64,000 nt of DNA from contig OY282608.1 of assembly GCA_958298945.1 (NCBI GenBank), positions 12,377,933 through 12,441,932 on the forward strand, in the 5' to 3' direction. The stretch is from Atherix ibis. Lineage: Eukaryota > Arthropoda > Insecta > Diptera > Athericidae. The notes below the pieces were generated by a model. It was given only the letters and a program-made list of their open reading frames with translations. It searched no databases and was not told where the DNA came from. Each line of letters starts with the position of its first letter. Position 1 is the stretch's first letter. The position numbers and the translations under genes are program-made. Of the stretch, positions 47,201 to 57,804 are shown in pieces.

Positions 47201-47970
47201 GTTTGTTGGTTTGTTTTTTTGTTGGTTTGTTGGCTTGTTGGCTTGTTGGTTTGTGGTTTGTGGACTTGTTGGTTTGTTGGTTTGTTGGCTTGTTGGTTTG
47301 GTTGGCTTCTTGGTTTGTTGGTTTGTTGGTTTGTTGGTTTGTTGGTTTGGTGGTTTGTTGGTTTGTTGGTTTGTTGGTTTGTTGGTTTGTTGGTTTGTTG
47401 GTTTGTTGGTTTGTTGGTTTGTTGGCTTGTTGGTTTTTTGGTTTGTTGGTTTGTTGGTTTGTTGGCTTGTTGGTTTGTTAGTTTGTTGGTTTGTTGGTTT
47501 GTTGGTTTGTTGGTTTGTTGGTTTGTGGGTTTGTTGGTTTGCTGGCTTGTTGGTTTGTTGGTTTGTTCGTTTGTTGGTTTGTAGGTTTGTTGGTTTGTTG
47601 GCTTGTTGGCTTGTTGGTTTGTTGGTTTGTTGGTTTGTTGGTTTTTTGGCTTGTTGGTTTGTTGGTTTTGTTGGTTTGTTGGTTTGTTGGTTTGTTGGTT
47701 TGTTGGTTTGTTCGTATGTTGGTTTTTTGGTTTGTTGGTTTGTTGGTTGTTTGGTTTGTTGGTTTGTTGGTTTGTTGGTTTGTTGGTTTGTTGGTTTGTT
47801 GGTTTGTTGGCTTATTGGCTTGTTGGTTTGTTGGTTTGTTCGTTTGTCGGTTTGTTGGTTTGTTGTTTTGTTGGATTGTTGGCTTGTTGGTATGTTGTTT
47901 TGTTGGCTTGTTGGTTTGTTGGGTTTTTGGTTTGTTGGTTTGTTGGTTTGTTGGTTTGTTGGTTTGTTAG
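44212..47970 (+). repeat. 1.81-1.91 kb tandem duplication inside S2 (type F)
   Basis: GTCGGC at 44212 and 46022 (1810 apart) and TTCGTTTG/TTCATTTG at 44432/46242 (1810) fix the left part. 45586-45873 and 47491 onward repeat at 1905. Both copies share private changes in Region II: GGCTTCTTGG after the GTGGAC module (about 45403 and 47306), TTTGTTTTTTGG where others have TTCGTTTTTTGG, and TTCGTATG followed by GGTTTTTTGG. A one-T loss, GTTTGTGGTTTGTGG, near 47252 is private to the second copy. Confidence 0.8.
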
Positions 47971-48159
47971 TTTGTTGGTTTGTTGGTTTGTTGGTTTGTT
48001 GGTTTGTTGGTTTGTTGGTTTGTTGGTTTTGATGGTTTGTTGGCTTGTTGGTTTGTTGGTTTGTTAGTTTGTTTGTGTGTTTGTTTGTTGGCTTGTTGGC
48101 TTGTTGGTTTGTTGGTTTGTTGGTTTGTTGGTTTGTTGGTTTGTTGGTTTGTTGGTTTG

Positions 48160-48960
48160 CTGGTTTGTTCGTTTGTTGGTTTGTTGGTTTGTTCGTTTGT
48201 TGGTTTGTTGGTTTGTTGGCTTGTTGGCTTGTTGATTTGTTGGTTTGTTGGTTTGTGGACTTGTTGGTTTGTTGGTTTGTTGGCTTTTTGGTTTGTTGGT
48301 TACTTGGTTTGTTGGTTTGTTGGTTTGTTGGTTTGTTGGTTTGTTGGTTTGTTGGTTTGTTGGTTTGTTGGTTTGTTGGTTTGTTGGTTTGCTGGTTTGT
48401 TCGTTTGTTGGTTTGTTGGTTTGTTCGTTTGTTGGTTTGTTGGTTTGTTGGTTTGTTGGCTTGTTGGCTTGTTGGTTTGTTGGTTTGTTGGTTTGTGGAC
48501 TTGTTGGTTTTTGGGTTTGTTGGCTTGTTGGTTTGTTCGTTTGTTGGTTTGTTGGTTACTTGGTTTGTTGGTTTGTTGGTTTGTTGGTTTGTTGGTTTGT
48601 TGGTTTGTTGGTTTGTTGGTTTGTTGGTTTGTTGGTTTGTTGGTTTGCTGGTTTGTTCGTTTGTTGGTTTGTTGGTTTGTTCGTTTGTTGGTTTGTTGGT
48701 TTGTTGGTTTGTTGGCTTGTTGGCTTGTTGGTTTGTTGGTTTGTTGGTTTGTGGACTTGTTGGTTTGTTGGTTTGTTGGCTTGTTGGTTTGGTTGGCTTG
48801 TTGGTTTGTTGGTTTGTTCGTTTGTTGGTTTGTTGGTTTGTTGGATTGTTGGCTTGTTGGCTTGTTGGTTTGTTGGTTTGTTGGTTTGTGGACTTGTTGG
48901 TTTGTTGGTTTGTTGGCTTGTTGGTTTGGTTGGCTTGTTGGTTTGTTGGTTTGTTGGTTT
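48160..48960 (+). repeat. GTGGAC module ladder, 240-256 bp period
   Basis: GTGGA lies at 48255, 48495, 48751 and 48888. The first three spacings are 240 and 256, and the last is 137. Each of the first three modules is preceded by TTGCTGG, two TTCGTTTG units and two GGCTTGTT units. The second is followed by GGTTTTTGGG and GGTTAC. S1 and S3 carry one such module in this place, so the ladder is a local amplification. Confidence 0.82.
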
Positions 48961-49254
48961 GTTGGTTTGTTGGTTTGTTGGTTTGTTGGTTTGTTGTTTT
49001 GTTGGTTTGTTGGTTTGTTGGTTTGTTGGTTTGTTGGTTTGTTGGTTTGTTGGTTTGTTGGTTTGTTGGCTTGTTGGTTTTTTGGTTTGTTGGTTTGTTG
49101 GTTTGTTGGCTTGTTGGTTTGTTAGTTTGTTGGTTTGTTGGTTTGTTGGTTTGTTGGTTTGTTGGTTTATTGGTTTGTTGGTTTGTTGGTTTGCTGGCTT
49201 GTTGGTTTGTTGGTTTGTTCGTTTGTTGGTTTGTAGGTTTGTTGGTTTGTTGGC

Positions 49255-49980
49255 TTGTTGGCTTGTTGGTTTGTTGGTTTGTTGGCTTGTTGGCTTGTTG
49301 GTTTGTTGGTTTTGTTTGTTTGTTGGTTTGTTGGTTTGTTGGTTTGTTGGTTTGTTCGTATGTTGGTTTGTTCCTTTGTTGGTTTGTTGGTTGTTTGGTT
49401 TGTTGGTTTGTTGGTTTTTTGGTTTGTTGGTTTGTTGGTTTGTTGGCTTATTGGCTTGCTGGTTTGTTGGTTTTTTCGTTTGTCGGTTTGTTGGTTTGTT
49501 GTTTTGTTGGATTGTTGGCTTGTTGGTATGTTGGTTTGTTGGCTTGTTGGTTTGTTGGTTTGCTGGCTTGTTGGTTTGTTGGTTTGTTCGTTTGTCGGTT
49601 TGTAGATTTGTTGGTTTCTTGGCTTGTTGGCTTGTTGGTTTGTTGGTTTGTTGGCTTGTTGGCTTGTTGGTTTGTTGGTTTTGTTGGTTTGTTGGTTTGT
49701 TGGTTTGTTAGTTTGTTGGTTTGTTCGTATGTTGGTTTGTTCCTTTGTTGGTTTGTTGGTTGTTTGGTTTGTTGGTTTGTTGGTTTTTTGGTTTGTTGGT
49801 TTGTTGGTTTGTTGGCTTATTGGCTTGTTGGTTTGTTGGTTTGTTCGTTTGTCGGTTTGTTGGTTTGTTGTTTTGTTGGATTGTTGGCTTGTTGGTATGT
49901 TGGTTTGTTGGCTTGTTGGTTTGTTGGGTTTTTGGTTTGTTGGTTTGTTAGTCTGTTGGTTTGTTGGTTTGTTAGTTTGT
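49255..49980 (+). repeat. 369-bp TTCGTATG pair, second locus
   Basis: CGTATG at 49357 and 49726, exactly 369 apart. Both are followed by TTCCTTTG, GGTTGTTTGG, GGTTTTTTGG, GGCTTATTGGC and a GTTTTGTTGGATTG landmark. The first copy has private TTGCTGG and GGTTTTTTCG variants near 49460-49480. Confidence 0.83.
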
Positions 49981-50102
49981 TGGTTTGTTGATTTGTTGGT
50001 TTGCTGGTTTGTTGGTTTGTTGGTTTGTTGGTTTGTTGGTTTGATGGTTTGTTGGTTTGTTGGCTTGTTGGTTTGTTGGTTTGTTGGTTTGTTAGTTTGT
50101 TT

Positions 50103-53100
50103 GTGTGTTTGTTTGTTGGCTTGTTGGCTTGTTGGTTTGTTGGTTTGTTGGTTTGTTGGTTTGTTGGTTTGTTGCTTTGTTCGTTTTTTCGTTTGTTGGC
50201 TTGTTGGTTTGTTCGTTTGTTGGTTTATTCGTTTGTTGGTTTGTTGGTTTGTTTGTTTGTAGGTTTGTTGGCTTGTTGGTTTGTTGGGTTGTTGGTTTGT
50301 TGGTTTGTTGGTTTGTTGGTTTGTTGGCTTGTTGGTTTGTTCGTTTGTTGGCTTTTTGTTTTGTTGGTTTGTTGGTTTGTTGGTTTGTTCGTTTTTTGGT
50401 TTGTTGGTTTGTTGGTTTGTTGGTTTTTTTGGTTTGTTGGTTTGTTGGCTTATTGGCTTGTTGGTTTGTTAGTTTGTTCGTTTGTTGGTTTGTTGTTTTG
50501 TTGGATTGTTGGCTTGTTGGTTTGTTGGTTTGTTGGCTTGTTGGTTTGTTGGTTTTTTGGTTTGTTGGTTTGTTGGTTTGTTGGTTTGTTGGTTTGTTGG
50601 TTTGTTGGTTTGTTGGTTTGTTGGTTTGTTGGTTTGTTGGTTTGTTTGTTTCTTGGTTTGTTGGCTTGTTGGTTTGTTGGTTTGTTGGCTTGTTGGCTTG
50701 TTGGTTTGTTGGTTTGTTGGTTTGTTGGTTTGTTGGCTTGTTGGTTTGTTAGTTTGTTGGTTGTTTGGTTTGTTGGTTTGTTGATTTGTTGGTTTGTTGG
50801 CTTGTTGGTGTGTTGGTTTGTTGGTTGTTTGGTTTGTTGGTTTGTTGGTTTGTTGGTTTGTTGGTTTGTTGGCTTATTCGCTTGTTGGTTTGTTGGTTTG
50901 TTCGGTTGTTGGTTTGTTGGTTTGTTGTTTTGTTGGATTGTTGGCTTGTTGGTTTGTTGGTTTGTTGGCTTGTTGGTTTGTTGGTTTTTTGGTTTGTTGG
51001 TATGTTGGTTTGTTGGTTTGTTGGTTTGTTGGTTTGTTGGTTTGTTGGTTTGTTGGTTTGTTGGTTTGTTGGTTTGTTGGCTTGTTGGTTTGTTGGTTTG
51101 TTAGTTTGTTTGTGTGTTTGTTTGTTGGCTTGTTGGCTTGTTGGTTTGTTGGTTTGTTGGTTTGTTGCTTTGTTCGTTTTTTGGTTTGTTGGCTTTTTGG
51201 TTTGTTCGTTTGTTGGTTTGTTCGTTTGTTGGTTTGTTGGTTACTTGGTTTGTTGGTTTGTTGGTTTGTTGGTTTGTTGGTTTGTTGGTTTGTTGGTTTG
51301 TTGGTTTGATGGTTTGTTGGTTTCTTGGTTTGTTGGTTTGCTGGTTTGTTCGTTTGTTGGTTTGTTGGTTTGTTCGTTTGTTGGTTTGTTGGTTTGTTGG
51401 TTTGTTGGCTTGTTGGCTTGTTGGTTTGTTGGTTTGTGGACTTGTTGGTTTGTTGGTTTGTTGGCTTGTTGGTTTGGTTGGCTTGTTGGTTTTTTGGTTT
51501 GTTGGTTTGTTGGTTTGTTGGCTTGTTGGTTTGTTAGTTTGTTGGTTTGTTGGTTTGTTGGTTTGTTGGTTTGTTGGTTTGTTGGTTTGTGGGTTTGTTG
51601 GTTTGCTGGCTTGTTGGTTTGTTGGTTTGTTCGTTTGTTGGTTTGTAGGTTTGTTGGTTTGTTGGCTTGTTGGCTTGTTGGTTTGTTGGTTTGTTGGTTT
51701 GTTGGTTTGTTGGTTTGTTGGCTTGTTGGTTTGTTGGTTTGTTGGTTTGTTCGTTTGTCGGTTTGTTGGTTTGTTGTTTTCTTGGATTGTTGGCTTGTTG
51801 GTATGTTGGTTTGTTGGCTTGTTGGTTTGTTGGGTTTTTGGTTTGTTGGTTTGTTGGTTTGTTGGTTTGTTAGTTTGTTGGTTTGTTAGTTTGTCGGTTT
51901 GTTGGTTTGTTGCTTTGTTGGTTTGTTGGTTTGTTGGTTTTGATGGTTTGTTGGCTTGTTGGTTTGTTGGTTTGTTAGTTTGTTTGTGTGTTTGTTTGTT
52001 GGCTTGTTGGCTTGTTGGTTTGTTGGTTTGTTGGTTTGTTGGTTTGTTGCTTTGTTCGTTTTTGGGTTTGTTGGCTTGTTGGTTTGTTCGTTTGTTGGTT
52101 TGTTGGTTACTTGGTTTGTTGGTTTGTTGGTTTGTTGGTTTGTTGGTTTGTTGGTTTGTTGGTTTGTTGGTTTGTTGGTTTGTTGGTTTGTTGGTTTGTT
52201 GGTTTGCTGGTTTGTTCGTTTGTTGGTTTGTTGGTTTGTTCGTTTGTTGGTTTGTTGGTTTGTTGGTTTGTTGGTTTGTTGGCTTTTTGGCTTGTTGGTT
52301 TGTTGGTTTGTTGGTTTGTGGACTTGTTGGTTTGTTGGTTTGTTGGCTTGTTGGTTTGGTTGGCTTGTTGGTTTGTTGGTTTGTTGGTTTGTTGGTTTGT
52401 TGGTTTGTTGGTTTGTTGGTTTGTTGGTTTGTTGGTTTGTTGGTTTGTTGGTTTGTTGGTTTGTTGGTTTGTTGGTTTGTTGGCTTGTTGGTTTGTTAGT
52501 TTGTTGGTTTGTTGGTTTGTTGGTTTGTTGGTTTGTTGGTTTGTTGGTTTGTTTGTTTGTTGGTTTGCTGGCTTGTTGGTTTGTTGGTTTGTTCGTTTGT
52601 TGGTTTGTAGGTTTGTTGGTTTGTTGGCTTGTTGGCTTGTTGGTCTGTTGGTTTGTTGGCTTGTTGGCTTGTTGGTTTGTTGGTTTTGTTTGTTTGTTGG
52701 TTTGTTGGTTTGTTGGTTTGTTCGTATGTTGGTTTGTTCCTTTGCTGGTTTGTTGGTTGTTTGGTTTGTTGGTTTGTTGGTTTTTTGGTTTGTTGGTTTG
52801 TTGGTTTGTTGGCTTATTGGCTTGTTGGTTTGTTGGTTTGTTCGTTTGTCGGTTTGTTGGTTTGTTGTTTTGTTGGATTGTTGGCTTGTTGGTATGTTGG
52901 TTTGTTGGCTTGTTGGTTTGTTGGTTTGCTGGCTTGTTGGTTTGTTGGTTTGTTCGTTTGTTGGTTTGTAGGTTTGTTGGTTTGTTGGCTTGTTGGCTTG
53001 TTGGTTTGTTGGTTTGTTGGCTTGTTGGCTGGTTGGTTTGTTGGTTTTGTTGGTTTGTTGGTTTGTTGGTTTGTTAGTTTGCTGGTTTGTTCGTATGTTG

Positions 53101-53469
53101 GTATGTTCCTTTGTTGGTTTGTTGGTTGTTTGGTTTGTTGGTTTGTTGGTTTTTTGGTTTGTTGGTTTGTTGGTTTGTTGGCTTATTGGCTTGTTGGTTT
53201 GTTGGTTTGTTCGTTTGTCGATTTGTTGGTTTGTTGTTTTGTTGGATTGTTGGCTTGTTGGTATGTTGGTTTGTTGGCTTGTTGGTTTGTTGGGTTTGTT
53301 GGTTTGTTAGTCTGTTGGTTTGTGGGTTTGTTAGTTTGTTGGTTTGTTGGTTTGTTGGTTTGTTGGTTTGTTGGTTTGTTGGTTTGTTGGTTTGTTGGTT
53401 TGTTGGTTTGTTGGTTTGATGGTTTGTTGGTTTGTTGGCTTGTTGGTTTGTTGGTTTGTTAGTTTGTTT
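50103..53469 (+). repeat. Region II super-unit S3
   Basis: GTGTGTTTG cluster at 50103, GGTTTATTCG at 50222, GGTTAC at about 51239, GTGGAC near 51435, GGTTTTGATGG at 51936 and a second GTGGAC at 52318. The distance to the next GGTTTATTCG (53581) is 3359. Compared with S1 and S4 it has lost the GTCGGC segment: at about 50280 it jumps from GGCTTGTTGG to the GGGTTG plus GGCTTTTTG stretch. The part from GGTTTTGATGG to the next GGTTTATTCG is 1645 bases, close to 1643 in S1. Confidence 0.78.
52629..53345 (+). repeat. 369-bp TTCGTATG pair, third locus
   Basis: CGTATG at 52723 and 53092, exactly 369 apart, the same as at 49357/49726. The distance between the two loci is 3366 bases. Private variants are GGCTGGTTGG near 53029 and TTCGTATGTTGGTATG at 53092, both in the second copy. 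Confidence 0.83.
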
Positions 53470-54139
53470 GTGTGTTTGTTTGTTGGCTTGTTGGCTTGTT
53501 GGTTTGTTGGTTTGTTGGTTTGTTGGTTTGTTGCTTTGGTCGTTTTTTCGTTTGTTGGCTTGTTGGTTTGTTCGTTTGTTGGTTTATTCGTTTGTTGGTT
53601 TGTTGGTTTGTTTGTTTGTAGGTTTGTTGGCTTGTTGGCTTGTTGGTTTGTTGGTTTGTTGGTTTGTTGGCTTGTTGGTTTGTTGGTTTTGTTGGTTTGT
53701 TGGTTTCTTCGTTTGTTGGTTTGTTGGTTTGTTGGTATGTTGGTTTGTTCGTTTGTTGGTTTGTTGGTTGTTTGGTTTGTTGGTTTATTGGTTTGTTGGT
53801 TTGTTGGTTTGTTGGTTTGTTGGTTTGTTGGCTTATTGGCTTGTTGGTTTGTTAGTTTGTTCGTTTGTTGGTTTGTTGGTTTGTTGTTTTGTTGGATTGT
53901 TGGCTTGTTTGTATGTTGGTTTGTTGGTTTTTTGGTTTGTTGGTTTGTTGGTTTTTTGGTTTGTTGGTTTGTTGGTTTGTTGGTTTGTGGGTTTGTTGGT
54001 TTGTTGGTTTGTTGGTTTGTTGGCTTGTTGGCTTGTCAGTTTGTTGGTTTGTTGACTTGTTGGTTTGTTGGTTTGTCGGCTTGTTGGTTTTGTTGGCTTG
54101 TAGGTTTGTTGGTTTGTTGGTTTTTTGGTTTGTTTCTTT
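53470..54139 (+). repeat. Left part of Region II super-unit S4
   Basis: Starts with GTGTGTTTG at 53470, a GGTCGTTTTTTCG variant near 53538 and GGTTTATTCG at 53581. Then GGTTTCTTCG, GGTATG, GGATTGTTGGC and GTCGGC at 54075 follow in S1 order. A private GGCTTGTCAG lies near 54033, where others have GGCTTGTTGG or GTCGG. The super-unit continues into the 6.2-kb duplication. Confidence 0.75.
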
Positions 54140-57100
54140 GTTGGTTTGTTGGTTTGTTGGTTTGTTGGTTTGTTGGCTTGTTGGTTTTTTGGTTTGTTGG
54201 TTTGTTTCTTTGTTGGTTTGTTGTTTTGTTGGTTTGTTGGGTTGTTGGTTTGTTGGTTTGTTGGTTTGTTGTTTTGTTGGCTTGTTGGTTTGTTCGTTTG
54301 TTGGCTTTTTGTTTTGTTGGTTTGTTGGTTTGTTGGTTTGTTCGTTTTTTGGTTTGTTGGTTTGTTGGTTTGTTGGTTTTTTTGGTTTGTTGGTTTGTTG
54401 GCTTATTGGCTTGTTGGTTTGTTAGTTTGTTCGTTTGTTGGTTTGTTGGTTTGTTGTTTTGTTGGATTGTTGGCTTGTTGGTTTGTTGGTTTGTTGGCTT
54501 GTTGGTTTGTTGGTTTTTTGGTTTGTTGGTTTGTTGGTTTGTTGGTTTGTTGGTTTTTTGTTTTGTTGGTTTGTTGGTTTATTGGTTTGTTGGTTTGTTT
54601 GTTTGTTGGTTTGTTGGCTTGTTGGTTTGTTGGTTTGTTAGTTTGTTCGTGTGTTTGTTTGTTGGCTAGTTGGCTTGTTGGTTTGTTGGTTTGTTGGTTT
54701 GTTGGCTTGTTGGTTTGTTTGTTTGTTGGTTGTTTGGTTTGTTGGTTTGTTGGTTTGTTGGTTTGTTGGTTTGTTGGCTTGTTGGTTTGTAGGTTTGTTG
54801 GTTGTTTGGTTTGTTGGTTTGTTGGTTTGTTGGTTTGTTGGTTTGTTGGCTTATTCGCTTGTTGGTTTGTTGGTTTGTTCGGTTGTTGGTTTGTTGGTTT
54901 GTTGTTTTGTTGGATTGTTGGCTTGTTGGTTTGTTGGTTTGTTGGCTTGTTGGTTTGTTGGTTTTTTGGTTTGTTGGTTTGTTGGTTTGTTGGTTTGTTG
55001 GTTTGTTGGTTTGTTGGTTTGTTCGTTTGTTGGTTTGTAGGTTTGTTGGTTTGTTGGCTTGTTGGCTTGTTGGTTTGTTGGTTTGTTGGCTTGTTGGCTT
55101 GTTGGTTTGTTGGTTTTGTTGGTTTGTTGGTTTGTTGGTTTGTTAGTTTGTTGGTTTGTTCGTATGTTGGTTTGTTCCTTTGTTGGTTTGTTGGTTGTTT
55201 GGTTTGTTGGTTTGTTGGTTTTTTGGTTTGTTGGTTTGTTGGTTTGTTGGCTTATTGGCTTGTTGGTTTGTTGGTTTGTTCGTTTGTCGGTTTGTTGGTT
55301 TGTTGTTTTGTTGGATTGTTGGCTTGTTGGTATATTGGTTTGTTGGCTTGTTGGTTTGTTGGGTTTTTGGTTTGTTGGTTTGTTAGTCTGTTGGTTTGTT
55401 GGTTTGTTAGTTTGTTGGTTTGTTGGTTTTTTTGGTTTGTTGGTTTGTTGGTTTGTTGGTTTGTTGGTTTGATGGTTTGTTGGTTTGTTGGCTTGTTGGT
55501 TTGTTGGTTTGTTAGTTTGTTTGTGTGTTTGTTGGTTGGCTTGTTGGCTTGTTGGTTTGTTGGTTTGTTGGTTTGTTGGTTTGTTGCTTTGTTCGTTTTT
55601 TCGTTTGTTGGCTTGTTGGTTTGTTCGTTTGTTGGTTTATTCGTTTGTTGGTTTGTTGGTTTGTTTGTTTGTAGGTTTGTTAGCTTGTTGGCTTGTTGGT
55701 TTGTTGGTTTGTTGGTTTGTTGGCTTGTTGGTTTGTTGGTTTTGTTGGTTTGTTGGTTTCTTCGTTTGTTGGTTTGTTGGTTTGTTGGTATGTTGGTTTG
55801 TTCGTTTGTTGGTTTGTTGGTTGTTTGGTTTGTTGGTTTGTTGGTTTGTTGGTTTGTTGGTTTGTTGGTTTGTTGGTTTGTTGGCTTATTGGCTTGTTGG
55901 TTTGTTAGTTTGTTCGTTTGTTCGTTTGTTGGTTTGTTGGTTTGTTGTTTTGTTGGATTGTTGGCTTGTTTGTATGTTGGTTTGTTGGCTTGTTGGTTTG
56001 TTGGTTTTTTGGTTTGTTGGTTTGTTGGTTTTTTGGTTTGTTGGTTTGTTGGTTTGTGGGTTTGTTGGTTTGTTGGTTTGTTCGTTTGTTGGCTTGTTGG
56101 CTTGTCGGTTTGTTGGTTTGTTGACTTGTTGGTTTGTTGGTTTGTCGGCTTGTTGGTTTTGTTGGCTTGTAGGTTTGTTGGTTTGTTGGTTTTTTGGTTT
56201 GTTTCTTTGTTGGTTTGTTGGTTTGTTGGTTTGTTGGTTTGTTGGCTTGTTGGTTTTTTGGTTTGTTGGTTTGTTTCTTTGTTGGTTTGTTGTTTTGTTG
56301 GTTTGTTGGGTTGTTGGTTTGTTGGTTTGTTGGTTTGTTGGTTTGTTGGCTTGTTGGTTTGGTCGTTTGTTGGCTTTTTGTTTTGTTGGTTTGTTGGTTT
56401 GTTGGTTTGTTCGTTTTTTGGTTTGTTGGTTTGTTGGTTTGTTGGTTTTTTTGGTTTGTTGGTTTGTTGGCTTATTGGCTTGTTGGTTTGTTAGTTTGTT
56501 CGTTTGTTGGTTTGTTGGTTTGTTGTTTTGTTGGATTGTTGGCTTGTTGGTTTGTTGGTTTGTTGGCTTGTTGGTTTGTTGGTTTTTTGGTTTGTTGGTT
56601 TGTTGGTTTGTTGGTTTGTTGGTTTGTTGGTTTGTTGGTTTGTTGGTTTGTTGGTTTGTTGGTTTGTTGGTTTGTTTGTTTCTTTGTTTGTTGGTTTGTT
56701 GGCTTGTTGGTTTGTTGGTTTGTTAGTTTGTTTGTGTGTTTGTTTGTTGGCTAGTTGGCTTGTTGGTTTGTTGGTTTGTTGGTTTGTTGGTTTGTTGGTT
56801 TGTTGGCTTGTTGGTTTGTTGGTTTGTTGGTTGTTTGGTTTGTTTGTTTGTTGGTTTGTTGGTTTGTTGGTTTGTTGGTTTGTTGGTTTGTTGGCTTGTT
56901 GGTTTGTAGGTTTGTTGGTTGTTTGGTTTGTTGGTTTGTTGGTTTGTTGGTTTGTTGGTTTGTTGGCTTATTCGCTTGTTGGTTTGTTGGTTTGTTCGGT
57001 TGTTGGTTTGTTGGTTTGTTGTTTTGTTGGATTGTTGGCTTGTTGGTTTGTTGGTTTGTTGGCTTGTTGGTTTGTTGGTTTTTTGGTTTGTTGGTTTGTT

Positions 57101-57804
57101 GGTTTGTTGGTTTGTTGGTTTGTTGGTTTGTTGGTATGTTGGTTTGTTGGCTTGTTGGTTTGTTGGTTTGTTAGTTTGTTTGTGTGTTTGTTTGTTGGCT
57201 TGTTGGCTTGTTGGTTTGTTGGTTTGTTGGTTTGTTGGTTTGTTGCTTTGTTCGTTTTTTGGTTTGTTGGCTTGTTGGTTTGTTTGTTTGTTGGTTTGTT
57301 GGTTACTTGGTTTCTTGGTTTGTTGGTTTGTTGGTTTGTTGGTTTGTTGGTTTGTTGGTTTGTTGGTTTGTTGGTTTGTTGGTTTGTTGGTGTGCTGGTT
57401 TGTTCGTTTGTTGGTTTGTTGGTTTGTTCGTTTGTTGGTTTGTTGGTTTGTTGGTTTGTTGGCTTGTTGGCTTGTTGGTTTGTTGGTTTGTGGACTTGTT
57501 GGTTTGTTGGTTTGTTGGCTTGTTGGTTTGGGTGGCTTGTTGGTTTGTTGGTTTGTTGGTTTGTTGGTTTGTTGGTTTGTTGGTTTGTTGGTTTGTTGGT
57601 TTGTTGGTTTGTTGGTTTGTTCGTTTGTTGGCTTGTTGGTTTTTTGGTTTGTTGGTTTGTTGGTTTGTTGGCTTGTTGGTTTGCTAGTTTGTTGGTTTGT
57701 TGGTTTGTTTGTTTGTTGGTTTGTTGGTTTGTTGGTTTGTTGGTTTGCTGGCTTGTTGGTTTGTTGGTTTGTTCGTTTGTTGGTTTGTAGGTTTGTTGGT
57801 TTGT
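54140..57804 (+). repeat. 6.2-kb duplication, left copy
   Basis: Matches 60320-64000 at 6180 bases at its left edge, 6188 from about 54300, 6196 from about 54650, and 6195 after a one-base loss near 63183. Between 55485 and 56726 the translated copies look identical across 413 codons. It contains GTGTGTTTG clusters, GGTTTATTCG (55634), GTCGGC (56144) and a GTGGAC module at 57490 followed by the private GGTTTGGGTGGC at 57525. Confidence 0.9.

Larger units (their letters stand above)
43312..50102 (+). repeat. Region II super-unit S2
   Basis: Repeats S1 from 31899 onward at an offset of 11413 bases over at least the first 0.5 kb, e.g. GGTTTATTCG at 32040 and 43453. The offset then drifts: 11373 at GTCGGC, about 11150 at the GTGGAC module. 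It has the rare GGTTTTGATGG at 48025. It is longer than S1 because of a 1.81-1.91 kb duplication (44.2-47.7 kb) and a GTGGAC ladder (48.2-48.9 kb). GGTTTATTCG next occurs at 50222. Confidence 0.78.
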
